DNA of 64,000 nucleotides from Lotus japonicus (taxonomy: Eukaryota; Streptophyta; Magnoliopsida; Fabales; Fabaceae), in assembly GCF_012489685.1 (NCBI RefSeq), contig NC_080046.1, forward strand, positions 47,827,176-47,891,175, read 5' to 3'. The translations under genes were made by a program, and so were the position numbers. The notes under the pieces were generated by a model. It searched no databases. It worked only from the letters and a program-made list of their open reading frames with translations, and had not been told where the DNA came from. Positions 23,051-33,790 of the stretch are shown one piece after another. Every line of letters begins with the position of its first letter. The stretch's first letter is position 1.

Positions 23051-23055
23051 GATGC

Positions 23056-25110
23056 TGTGACACCCCGAATTTAATTAAGGGCATTAGAGTCTTTTGATGG
23101 AGATTTACTTTTGGATTATTCTATTTAGGGATAAGTAAGGGAAAATATATATTAATATGTTTAAAACGTGGTTTTTTTTGGGTTACATAAAACGTGGGTT
23201 TTGGTTGCTTAGCAGATATAAATAGTTTAAATGCTTCAAGTGGTTTAAAAATCGGTTATCGATAAATTAAAAAGGAGTTGTTTTAAATTTGAAAGTTTGT
23301 TTTCAGTGTAGAGAGGGAGAGTAAGCCACAATGACCAGGTACATACATGCGTGTCGTTACTGAACTGTGAGGAGAAAATGGTGCTGAGAGGAGTGGTTTT
23401 ATTTTATAAATAGCACGCATTCTTTTGGAGAAATTCATTGGTTGTTTCTGCTTTCCTCTAGAGAATTCGATTCAGAGTGCACATGGATACTACCTCCGAA
23501 GGTAAGGGTAGTGCCGGTTTAGAGTGTCATGTATCTGTGTATTTTAATTTTTGTACTGTGACCTGAACAATTGATGCCATGCCTTTCCATGTGCTAATAA
23601 TCTTTCTTTTTCTCTCAAACACTCACAGAATTTTAATCAGGCTACTATACCTTAGGACTATGGTGGAACTGGAACCTGTACTGTTTTCATGTCTAAAATA
23701 CGTGAACTGTTATGAGATTGGGTAACATGCCTGCCTTGTGTTTGTTGCTGCCTTGAGAAAATTCTATAACCTCTTATATTAATATAATTAATTTCGTTTG
23801 AGCATATACATGACACTGTGTATAATAGTTTGAAATCCTTGCTGAAGTAGTCTTTTTCTTCTTGTGCTAGTTGTGTCCCTATCTGTTTTGTGTGCTTGTA
23901 GTTTGCCTTGATAAGGTTAGACCTGCAACAGTTTTTGAATCTTTTCTAAAATGGAATCACTTTGATAATTAATAACTTGTAATGTATTTGTTTCATTTGG
24001 AGAGGAATATAAGGCTGTAGTTTGATCAGTGTTGCATGAGAATCTTTCCTTTATGTATGCTGTCCGTGGGCCTATGCCTTCTATATGAAAAATAAGTGAT
24101 ACAGATAGATGAAGGTATATACTTGTCTGAGAGTGTGGTTTAACCTTTGAATTGTTGTTTCATGTATTTTCACTGTCTTCTGATATCCCTGCCTCTAAAC
24201 CGTCTATATTGTTCTCTGCCATAGTTAATTGGATCTTATCTTGTGATTGGAAGACATACTGTATTTGGTTGTTGATAATTGGACAGAGGGCAGATGCATA
24301 TTAGGGTTGATTATGAGATGTGTTGACGTCCTGATTAAAGTGGCCATGACGTTATGAAATTGTCCCATTGATTGTCCCGCCCCTCTTGTGGCGTTTGAAA
24401 CCGGTTGTTGGTAGTTGCATATAGTATTTAGGAATTGAACCTCTACTTGACTAACTTTTGTCGTGAATTTAATTCACTTGAGTTTGGCTACATGACTTAC
24501 TTGGTAGACCTAGGTTTTGACTTGAAATTATTGTTTAATCTTGCATGGGCACTAACCCTTTCTTGTTTGATATTTGTTATTTGCGCGTCTATCGCCATAG
24601 ATAAAGACGATGTTGCACCGCGTGAAGTATAATTTTTTTCACAAGGACTCGCCAGACGCGTGGGAGGTGGACCACGACACGCGCAAGGCAACATACCGTG
24701 GTTTGTTTGCAGTCACTACTATTTTTGCTGATGGACGTCGCTCGTCGGACTATCACATCGGGGAATAAGAGATCTCCTTGCCCCCACCAGATGAGCCTCA
24801 AGAGGAAGCACCTGTCGAGCAAATGGTGGAGACATCAGAGGAGGAGGAACCGGAGAAGGAAACCATCCCTGAGATGGTGGAAAGGATGATCAACGAGAAG
24901 ATAGAGTCGTTTGGGGAGAAGTTGCACAACTTCTTCCCGGAGATTCTGGCTTCTCATCAGAATTAAAGAACCCCGTTGGTGTCCGTGGCGTTTATCTTTT
25001 CTTTATTTTCCTTATAGTTAGTTGTTTTTCCTTAGCACGGGATGTGCGCTAGAAATAATCGTTGGAGTTTTATTAGTTTTAGTTTAACCACTATTTTATT
25101 GGTGAAACAT
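23056..25110 (+). repeat. Chromovirus-type LTR, left arm of an inverted pair
   Basis: It begins TGTGACACCCCGAATTTAAT, matching the start of the minus-strand LTR at 27265. A TATA box TATAAATA lies at 23405-23412, and a splice-donor-like GAAG|GTAAGG near 23502. It contains a 118-codon ORF region (24611-24966). Similarity to the right arm is lower in the promoter half and high from about 24500 to 25110. The outer side abuts the Helitron, and no pol remains there. Confidence 0.7.
24611..24966 (+). pseudogene. Small acidic ORF inside the left LTR
   Basis: The frame starts MLHRVKYNFFHKD and has one internal stop near 24770 (after YHIGE). It continues to an acidic segment (SEEEEPEKETIPEMVERMIN) and stops at 24966. 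The right arm carries the same ORF. I do not recognise the family. The charged C-terminus may form a helix; function is unknown. A splice-acceptor-like CGCCATAG precedes it at about 24600. Confidence 0.55.
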
Positions 25111-25192
25111 TTCATTTTCATTGAATAATAAGTCTAGAAGTATTTTGGAAAATTATTGAGAAGTTTCTGTTTATTTTATAATTTTTCGTTCG
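25111..25192. other. Spacer between the two inverted LTR arms
   Basis: About 82 bp, AT-rich, between ATTGGTGAAAC on the left and GTTTCACCAAT on the right. It may be the true end of one LTR that is missing from the other. Confidence 0.6.
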
Positions 25193-27265
25193 GTTTCACC
25201 AATAAAATAGTGCTTAAACTAAAACCAATAAAACTCCAACTATTAATTCTAGCGCACACCCCGTGCTAATGAAAAGCAACTAACAATGTGGAAAATAAAG
25301 AAACATCGTCACGGACACCAACAGGGTTTTTAATTCTGACGAAGTTACACTGCTCCCCGAAGGGCTCCATCTTCTCGTTGATCATCCTTTCCACCATCTC
25401 AGGGATGGTCTCCTCTTCCAGGTCTTCCTCTGGCTCCTCCTCCTCTGATGTCTCCACCATTTGCTCGACATGTACTTCCTCCTCAGACTCATCTGGTGGG
25501 GTCAAGGAGAACTCCAACTCCACGATGTGATAGTCTGAAGCACGACGTACATCAGCGAATGTAGTAGTGACTGCAAACGAACCACGGTAGGTTGCCTTGC
25601 ACGTGTCGTGGTCCACCTCCCACGCGTCAGGCAAGTCCTTGTGAAAAAGATTATACTTCACGCGGTGCAACATCTTGATCTAATGGCGAAAAGGCGCCCA
25701 AATAACAAATATCAAATAAGAAAGGGTTAGTGTCCATGCAAGATTAAGCAATAAATTCAAGCCAGAACATAGGTCTACAAGGTAAGTCAGGTATAAAGTT
25801 AGTCGAATATCAAATAGAGGTTTAATTCCTAAGAACTAAATGCAGCTACCAACAACCGGTTCAAACGCCACTGAGGGCGGGACAATCAATGAGACAACTG
25901 TCATTACCTTGTCACTTCAATCAGGACGTCAACACGTCCTGTAATCAACCCTAGTATACAACTGCCCTCTTTCCAAGCATTAGAAACCAAATAGAGTATT
26001 GACAGTAAGATCCAATATATCACCAATTTACTATGGGAGAGAACAACACAGTCAATTGAGAGGCAATAGGTAAACACGATAAAAAATAATTCATTTAGCA
26101 AGATTCAGTAAATTTAATCTAACACAGATAGATGGTAAGAGGGAACCAATAACAGAAACAGTATCAAACTTGAGAAATAATTAGAAAATGAGGTGTTATC
26201 AGGCATGGTAATACTTGAGGGGGAGTGGCACTCATAACTTAAAATTTCACCAAAAAAAAAGAAAGAGGCCTAGCCTCGATTTGATTTAACCTGAGAGCAA
26301 CAAATATCAAACCTTGCAACCTATCTCACTATCATTAAGAATATTCTTAAATAGAACAGATCATGACCAATAGAATAATAACACTCAAAATTTAAGCATG
26401 TTCACACACGGTTCTTTCTAAGTTGTACTCGCGGTCCTAGTAGAATGATTTCATTCAAGCAAAGCACATAAGACAAACAAAACTAAGGAATTTGTGACAT
26501 ATATCTCGAGTTTTCTACCCAGTAAATAAAAGTTCACGTTCTGGACATAAGCAGTAAGGTTACAATTAAAACAAAAGGTGAGATAGCATAACCATATATA
26601 TATCAAATTGATTTAGAATATAAAGGTTCTAGCACGTATAGATACGACAGTAACAATTCAAATAGCAGTACAGAATTTAATCACATAGATAGACACAAAC
26701 TCTAGACCGGCACCACCCTCACTTTCGGAGGTAGGATCGCATGTACACTCTGGACCAAATTTTCAGAAAGAAGGAGAGATGGTCGTTGAATTAATCTCAA
26801 GGAGAAAAATGCTATATATAAGCTACTGAAAGACAACTAAAAGAAACAACCTCTTAACATCACCCTTTTCTGCAGCAACAACATGGTTGTCTCCCTTCTT
26901 TTATGTTAAGTTTAAATTTTATTCCAATAGCAATGTATCTAGTCATTTGGTTTACCCTCATTCTAATCTGGAACCAACTTTCAAATTTAAAACCACTTTA
27001 TCACTCTTCTCTGAAACCAATCCCTCGCTTCATTTTTTTGTTTAAAACAAATTAAAACATAATAAAATGAATTCTGTTTCCATTTAACAACTCAACTGAC
27101 AACATGAAGCACTATGAAACCGATCATATATGATAAATGACCAAAAACTCCACTTTCAAGCAACCAATTTTCCCTTCTAGAGAACAGTTTAAATATTATT
27201 TATTTAATAACAGTAATAACCCTCAAAAGACTCTAATGCCTTTGAATTAAATTCGAGGTCTCACA
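25193..27265 (-). repeat. Chromovirus 3' LTR, right arm of the inverted pair
   Basis: On the minus strand it starts TGTGAGACCTCG at 27265, just after a G-rich tract (AGGGGGTAG) and the end of a chromovirus integrase, so it is a 3' LTR. TATATATA lies at 26813-26820. It carries the intact copy of the acidic ORF (25673-25266). At about 2.07 kb it is long. Confidence 0.75.
25266..25673 (-). CDS. Small acidic ORF inside the right LTR, unknown function
   Basis: An open frame of 135 codons lies fully inside the chromovirus LTR. Order of features: MLHRVKYNLFHKD; DAWEVDHDTCKATYRGSF; a short Ser/Asp-rich region; then a strongly acidic segment with Glu runs (EEEEPEEDLEEE) and VERMINEKMEPFGEQ. The left-arm homologue ends in LHNFFPEILASHQN, while here the last 30 residues come from another frame, so a small frameshift near the end is likely. 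The first 100 residues align closely between arms, which suggests the ORF belonged to the family. I do not recognise the protein. Confidence 0.5.
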   Translation of the reverse strand: MLHRVKYNLFHKDLPDAWEVDHDTCKATYRGSFAVTTTFADVRRASDYHIVELEFSLTPPDESEEEVHVEQMVETSEEEEPEEDLEEETIPEMVERMINEKMEPFGEQCNFVRIKNPVGVRDDVSLFSTLLVAFH

Positions 27266-27282
27266 TTACTACCCCCTAAAAA

Positions 27283-27576
27283 GAGTTTCGCCCTCGAAAC
27301 TAAGGGTCCAAAAACAACTCAGGGTACTGATTCCTCATCTTATCCTCTAGCTCCCACGTGGCGTCTCCCGTGGTCTGATTCCATCACCTTTACCAGCGAA
27401 ACTTGCTTGTTCCTCAACTGCCTGATGCTTCGATCCGCAATCTTCTTAGGTGGAACCTCAAAGGTTAAATTATCCTTTAACTCGATTTCATCACTGGTGA
27501 TAACATGTGAGGGATCTGAAATGTACTTCTATAATTGAGACACAATTACGGAATGATCGCTTAGGGAATATTGTAT
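27283..27576 (-). pseudogene. Chromovirus integrase C-terminus with chromodomain-like end
   Basis: The minus strand reads KYISDPSHVI, LKDNLTFEV, DRSIRQLRNK and VSLVKV. One base is missing near 27378, after which TWELEDKMRNQYPELF follows. These are the hallmarks of the integrase C-terminal and chromodomain-like region of Tekay/Del-type Ty3 elements. A stop sits before KYISD. Everything further upstream in pol is missing, and the copia-type element at 27581 now lies there. Confidence 0.82.
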
Positions 27577-27580
27577 ATTT

Positions 27581-28061
27581 TGTTGGGGTTGATTGCAATG
27601 TAAGTCCCACATTGCTAATGAAGGAGAAAAAAGATCAAGTTATGCATCTTGGAGAAGTCCCACATCGCTTAGATTAGTGAGGGGTGGGAGGGTTCAAGAC
27701 TATATATAGGGATCTCAGGCTCCTTGTTTCAACACACCAAAAACACCAAAGATGTAGCACCTGAAAACACTTTAAGTTTATATTTGTGTTTTCTTTTTCT
27801 CTTATGCTCTTGTTTTAGAGCATTGTGAGATGTAGTTCAAATATTTACTTTGGAGAGTGCGGGTGTACTGGGGTCTTGGGGTGTGGTTGAGAGTGAAGTC
27901 TATGTGTTGTAACAATTTTCACATAGTGTTTGTTCTCTGATTGTCGGTTTTGACAACGGCCGTGGTTTTTCTCCGGTTTTGGAGTTTCCACGTTATATTC
28001 TTGCGTTGTTGATTGCGCTCCTGGTTTTACTTTACTTCTTCAGCTGTGTTATTTCCTAACA
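27581..28061 (+). repeat. 5' LTR of the small copia-type element
   Basis: TGTTGGGGTTG...CCTAACA with TATATATA at 27701-27708. It differs from the 3' LTR at about seven positions, all transitions. Confidence 0.88.
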
Positions 28062-28460
28062 GTGGTATCAGAGCTTCCGGTTCGATGGATATTACTTTGT
28101 GTGGTATTGCGAAGGTGCTGAAGAAGTGTGACATTGTGAAGTGTTGTTTTGGGAGGTTCTGGAAAGACACCTCTCTTTTCTGGGAACCAACCTGGTGCAC
28201 GATTTACAGTCGGTCTGCACTGTGATGATGCTGTAATGGAGGAGTTGATGCAATCATGATTACACAAGGCGTTCTGGGCATGAAATTGTTCAGGTGGCAC
28301 ACGGGCATTGGTGGATATAGATGCAAGGTGTGTGGTGATAGCGTGCGGGCATTGGTTGGCGTTGATGCAAGGTACGTGGTTATGTCGATGGCTGATGAAC
28401 TTCCGGAGTAAGCCAACATGGAAGTTGCACCATAAATTTTCAGCAAGGTTTCGGCATGTG

Positions 28461-28640
28461 GAATTCTTGGAATGGTTTAGTTCCAAGTGAAGAAAATTCT
28501 TGGAATGGTTTAGTTCCAAGTGCAGTGTACTCTTTATGGTGGAGTATGATAATTTAATATGTCGGTATATAGACAATGAAAATTATGTTTGTCGGTGAAG
28601 ACAATGATTGTCGGTGTAGACAATGAAGACTGGAGACCAT
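28461..28640 (+). repeat. Short direct repeats inside the small copia-type element
   Basis: ATTCTTGGAATGGTTTAGTT occurs twice (about 28463 and 28496). A motif close to GTCGGTGNAGACAATGA occurs three times between 28560 and 28630. Confidence 0.75.
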
Positions 28641-28658
28641 TACAATCAAGGTGGAGAT

Positions 28659-29133
28659 TGTTGGGGTTGATTGCAATGTAAGTCTCACATTGCTAATGAA
28701 GGAGAAAAAAGATCAAGTTATGCATCTTGGAGAAGTCTCACATCACTTAGATTAGTGAGGGGTGGGAGGGTTCAAGACTATATATAAGGATCTCAGGCTC
28801 CTTGTTTCAACACACCAAAAACACCAAAGATGTAGCACCTGAAAACACTTTAAGTTTATATTTGTGTTTTCTTTTTCTCTTATGCTCTTGTTTTAGAGCA
28901 TTGTGAGATGTAGTTCAAATATTTACTTTGGAGAGTGCGGGTGTACTGAGGTCTTGGGGTGTGGTTGAGAGTGAAGTCTATGTGTTGTAACAATTTTCAC
29001 ATAGTGTTTGTTCTCTGGTTGTCGGTTTTGACAACGGCCGTGGTTTTTCTCCGGTTTTGGAGTTTCCACGTTATATTCTTGTGTTGTTGATTGCGCTCCT
29101 GGTTTTACTTTACTTCTTCAGCTGTGTTATTTT
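28659..29133 (+). repeat. 3' LTR of the small copia-type element
   Basis: Direct repeat of 27581-28055, with the final six or so bases lost or changed. Confidence 0.85.
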
Positions 29134-29319
29134 TATGCTATATTGTATATTTTTATATGTTACAAGGCAATATTATTTGAGGATAACATTAGGAAAGTTA
29201 TTCTAATTTAATGATGTATTACTACTTTTCTTTTGTGTTGGGGAACCCAATAGAACCAGAAACAAAACTAAGGAAACATTATTGGAAAGAAACAGCTATG
29301 ATATTATCCCTTAACAAAT

Positions 29320-29510
29320 GGAACATAGATGAAGGGATATGATCCTTATCAAATTCCTGTTCCGAGCCGTATCTAAGTCTGGCTAGAAGGTCAGCGCAAC
29401 GATTAGCTCCATGATAAGTTCAGTGGAAAAACACCTCACAATTCAAATCAGCCAGATATTGGATGTCACTAACTAAGTCCGCACAAGGATGAGCCAAATG
29501 ATACTTAACT
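29320..29510 (-). pseudogene. RNase H-like fragment of a LINE-type element
   Basis: The minus strand reads HPCADLVSDIQYL, a stop, then HGANRCADLLARL, matching the C-terminal half of the RNase H domain fused to plant LINE reverse transcriptases. A stop codon and missing flanks mark it as dead. Confidence 0.6.
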
Positions 29511-29559
29511 ATGATGAGATTCTTTTGAAAAAAAATAGCTCATGACTTTTTACTCCTAT

Positions 29560-32500
29560 TGTTCTTTAACTATGTGTTTGTTTTTTGGTCAAGTTTATCC
29601 ATGTGTAATTGAAGCATTATTAACACGTTGAAGTGCTAGTTTAACCTCAATTTTTCTTTTTGGTCGCAGACCTCAACTCTCTCTTTTTTAAAGGCAGACC
29701 TCAACTTTAAAAAGGTCCCAAATGGATAAAGATTGGAGTAATATCCACCAAAAAAGGTTTTCTGTACCATGGTGTACTATCAACAAAAAACAGAAAAAGG
29801 AAGCGGAAGATTGGAACAAGAAAAACAACGGAAGCTAAGGATTAAATAAGCTTCAGTCCATTGGGCTTGTGCCCTATATTAAAAAGGAGATTGATAAATA
29901 TACCACCCCACCCCAAACACATCACTCCCAATATTTCAAAAACCCAAAAATACTCCTAAACCCTTCCCTTACCACCCCTCTCTTCCTCTTCTAGAAGACC
30001 ATCATCTTCATCTTCCTCACCTTCTATCTCTCACTCATCCTCACCATCTCTCACATTCCTCTCTTCATCTTTCTCAACATATCTAATTGCATTGCATTCC
30101 ATTGAACAAGTAAGGTGAGCTCCAATTTTTCTATAATCTTTGGTTGTTTTATTTTTATTTCCCCATGCATGTAGCGTCTTTGCAAAGTTCTCGCCATAGG
30201 CGAAGTTTCATCTATTTGAAAATTAAAATGTGATAGTCATGCAGTATATTTAGATTTTAGAATCCAGCTGTGACAATAGCTGACTTAGACTTTTATGATC
30301 CTATAATTAAATATGAACTCTAAGCATCTATATTTTAGAATCTGACATTGTAATACCTAAATTATACGTCTGATTCTAAAATTTGGTTTGCAGTATAAGC
30401 TTCCGAATTTTAGAATTAGGGAAAAAAGAAGCATAAATAAGTTGATAACATTTAACGTTTAAGCGCTAAACGAAATATTCTATGTTTCTTACTCATTGCA
30501 AAAGTCAATCATTGTGATTGATTCAACAACATAACTATAATTAGAGAGATAGAAAGCCAATGATTAAGTGAAACTTTCCAATGATTACTTTTTTATATTT
30601 CAGTTGGTTAATTTAGCTATGTGGGGTATGAAGATCTAGTTCTGATTCATATAGTGATTATAGAGACCAGGAAATGATTTTTGCATTCAGTTTCTGAATA
30701 TAATATGAGATAAACACAATCTTTTCACACAAATAATTATGCAACTTTGTGAGGGTAGGTATCAGTCTTTGTCTAACTTGCCACTTCAAGAAAGAGATGG
30801 GTGTGGGGTATAGATCGAGTGAGAAGGGAAAACAGCCCATATACAACCAATCTGGATGGCTTAAATTACATAATTCTGTTTTGGTTAGATCTTCACCTCT
30901 GGGACCCATCTCTCCTTCTACTATATTGCCATTTTCTTTGTTGGTGTTTTTCACAACTTTCCTTACTTCAAAAATTGTTGAATAATTAGTATAGTTGTAA
31001 AGGTGGATGAGTTGAAACAGGAACCGAGTCATTCGATGGAAAATCAATTAACTTTAAGGTTGGTGATGATCGATCGACCTTTTGGGAGTTCTTCAAGTGA
31101 AAAATAAATAATAAAGATGTCATATATTAGATAAAAAGAAGTATTCAATAGTTTATAAGTGAAAAAACTCATACATAAATTACCTTAAGATTTTAAGTGA
31201 AAGATGTGTTATTCTTCACTAATGTGGTCTACTAATTTAATATGGTTATAAAAAGACATATCCATAGTCATGTCTCTCTCATACTATAGCCATGAAGGAT
31301 AACCTCACACCATAACATGAACTAGAGTAAAACTGATAGTAAATGTATTAGTTTGAACTTGTAAGATTTTAATTTTTATATATTTTTAATGAAAACATGC
31401 ACAACAATTAATTGAATGAGAACAATAAGAACCACCTTTAAAAAAACACCAACCTAAATACAAAATTCAATACCAATAATTTTAATTTAAATAAATGTCT
31501 AATATCAAGTTAAAAAGATTTCACATACACAATTTATTATTATATTTATTAATTTTTAAGAGCAGTTCTTCTCTTATGGGCTCGAGGGAAGATAAGTAGC
31601 TTGTCTCGAGAAAAGCTCAAAAAGTGTACTGAAGGAGCATAAGGGTCACCTCTCTTTCAGACCTCTTTCATACTTTCCAAGTCCGCCCCACCTCATTTCT
31701 AAAAAAAGAGGGAGCGAAAAAAGGAAGAATAACCGTTTGACTTTGGCACATGAGGTGGTGGGTTTGGTTGGGTAACATAATGGATATGTATCCGATTGCA
31801 ATCTTTAATACATACAATATAATTATTCGATGTCATCAATTAAAAGTTTATGATGTTGTTATATGTTATTTGGGAGGCTCGTAATACCTTGATTTTAACA
31901 GTGGTGCCCTTTCTTGTGTTAAGGTATTCATGCGGGCTGCTACCATTCGCTCCTTGCCTCGTACTCTAGGTTCTAGTCCTCGTGTATTTCCTTGGTTGCA
32001 GGTTCGGCTTGATGTTGCCCTTCCCCAAAATGGATTAAAATAAATTTTAATGCTTATGTTCGGGATCTTTCTCTTGTGGGATTGGGTTTGAGTATGCATG
32101 GTTGCTTGTAACTGTGACGGAGAGGTCTTGGTAATTGGTCATTTCAATCCTCGAAGATATATAGAGTCAACTACTTTAGTATCTGAAAAATGAAAACTAT
32201 CATTTTTATCCTTGAATTATAAAAAATAAAAAATTGTCCCTAATGAGAAATGTGATCATCTTAATCTCTCGCATGAAAATCAGTGACCCTCTAATCCTGT
32301 ATTTAGGAACTTAATGGCTTTCTACTCTACAAAAATATACCATATATTGTTCAGAAAGAAACCAGGAAAGTTCAGGTTCTTTTCCTGAGAAAAATTATTA
32401 GGAGTCGTGAGCATGGAATCAGATTGGTGGTGATAATTGAGAGGTAGAATATGGAAAGAAACATGACGGTTGGATTTGACAGCACTATGCAGTTCAAGTA

Positions 32501-32610
32501 CAAGCAGGGAAAGTCCCCCCCCCCCCCCACCTCTATAATAAAGGAAATAATTTCCTTCCTTCTACTTTTCTTTCCTCTCATTTTCTTTCCATAACCAGAC
32601 ACAGCCTTAA
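29560..32610. other. Intergenic, no gene recognised
   Basis: AT-rich DNA with scattered short ORFs and no domain. A CT-rich stretch (29990-30110) ending in AAGTAAGGTGAGC looks like a plant 5' UTR with a splice donor, but no coding sequence follows. Confidence 0.4.
32515..32528 (+). repeat. Poly-C tract
   Basis: Fourteen consecutive C residues. Confidence 0.85.
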
Positions 32611-32613
32611 TTC

Positions 32614-33008
32614 GTGGAGATCTCACTTCTGAAACCAACTTAAACTAATGGTTATTTTAAGAACTTAAGGTAAGAATCTCGTATCACTTAACTCAACTCA
32701 TGAAAGATGACATATTATTGGACAGTAGGATATATATAAGAAAGTTAACATGATATGATATGAGTTAGTGACCATACTTTGTTAGTGACCATACATGTCT
32801 CTTTATTAACGACCTTAAAGTTTTAGAATAATTAATTCATGATATGTATTAAAGACTCTACTATAAGCTTTTCATATGTCACCCAAAAAAAAAATTTACT
32901 ATAAGTGACATGGAGTTTGATGCTACTTGTGTGACACTCACATTATTGTAATAAAAAATTGAATTTAAGTAGAATTCATGTATTTTTACCCAACAACTTA
33001 AATTTTTA
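32614..33008 (+). repeat. Dispersed repeat, third copy
   Basis: GTGGAGATCTCACTTCTGAA through CCAACAACTTAAATTTTTA matches 47094-47395 and 56889-57220. This copy is outside the 4.2-kb duplication, so the family predates it. No terminal repeat or ORF was recognised. Confidence 0.75.
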
Positions 33009-33299
33009 TCACAATTAGATTCAACACAAGCCTCCATGATCAGCGATTGAAGGGCCAAACTCATGCCATATATATAGGATCCCGAGAGCCTCTACTATAG
33101 CAGCACCTTGTTGAACCAGCACCTTAGCACACATGGCCGCAACAACGCCTCCTTCACTATTCCTAGCTAATTACCACCGTCGCGCCTCCTGCAGCTCATC
33201 CATTGCAGCTCCTGCAACCTTCAACATATCAGACTAAACCGCATCAAAGCAAATCTTACGTGATACAGGATTGAGCACACACTCACAACTACATTCTTC

Positions 33300-33488
33300 G
33301 GGCCTTTCAACTATGTTGGGAGTGCATTAGCTTGTGGGAATTAAGTGTTATTGTTAGCTTTTCTTTTGTTGAATCTGTTTGTTCCTTGTCTGGAATATGC
33401 TTTTATTTGTATCTTGTTGCTCTTTTGTTTTTTTTTGTTGGAGTGTCCCTTTTACTCTTATCTAATACAGTTTTACTTATAAAAAAAC
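33300..33488 (+). mobile_element. LINE 3' tail remnant
   Basis: GGAGTGTCCCTTTTACTCTT, TCTAATACAG and a short A run resemble the LINE tails at 15060-15134 and 16960-17040. No frame or target duplication was found. Confidence 0.45.
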
Positions 33489-33521
33489 CGTTAAATAAAA
33501 ATAAGATAAAAATTCAAAAAT

Positions 33522-33712
33522 TAAAAACCTAAATCCTAATCAAATCTAAAATTTAAAAAGTCCTAATTAAAGATAGATAAAAACTATCAAAATCTAGCAA
33601 ATCAAATTAAAAACTCATAAAATTCTAAATTAAATAAAAATACGAAAATTATATAAAAATACCATAAAAACTAATTAAAACGCATAAAATAAATTAAAAG
33701 ACCCACAAAATT
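33522..33712 (+). repeat. AT-rich repeat unit (family also at 36612-37028)
   Basis: The run AACCTAAATCCTAATCAAAT, TCTAAAATTTAAAAA, GATAGATAAAAACTA and AATCTAGCAAATCA recurs as two and a partial unit at 36612-37028, with a period of about 190-205 bp. Confidence 0.7.
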
Positions 33713-33790
33713 ACTCTTCTATTCCCGGGTTATCAATTGTAAAATCCAATCTTAAATTTATTTTTAATATTATTTTCAATTGAACAAATA

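Larger units (their letters stand above)
18995..23052 (-). mobile_element. Helitron with helicase remnant
   Basis: On the minus strand the element begins A|TCTATATACTTTAG at 23052 and ends with CTAG at 18998-18995, followed by T. A perfect hairpin (CCGTGC-GTT-GCACGG, 19009-19023) lies about ten bases before the CTAG. It contains PIF1-type helicase blocks in the same orientation. At about 4.1 kb it is shorter than autonomous RepHel elements, and I see no Rep (HUH nuclease) domain. It directly abuts the chromovirus LTR starting at 23056. Confidence 0.85.
27581..29133 (+). mobile_element. Small non-autonomous copia-type LTR element (TRIM/LARD-like)
   Basis: Two LTRs of about 480 bp flank only about 600 bp of internal sequence. 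The 5' LTR ends CTAACA and is followed at 28063 by TGGTATCAGAGC, the initiator-Met tRNA primer-binding site of copia elements. A purine tract AAGGTGGAGA (28649-28657) precedes the 3' LTR. No gag or pol domain remains inside; a short ORF from about 28086 (MDITLCGIAKVLKK) is not recognisable. The last bases of the 3' LTR differ from those of the 5' LTR, so its exact end and target duplication are unclear. Confidence 0.85.

Noticed and set aside
28049..28576. 175-codon minus-strand ORF inside the small copia-type element
   Set aside because: It crosses the primer-binding site and the internal direct repeats and has repeated low-information sequence; no domain was seen.
29990..30120. First exon of a host gene (CT-rich leader and donor-like GTAAGG)
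   Set aside because: No coding sequence or further exons could be found downstream.
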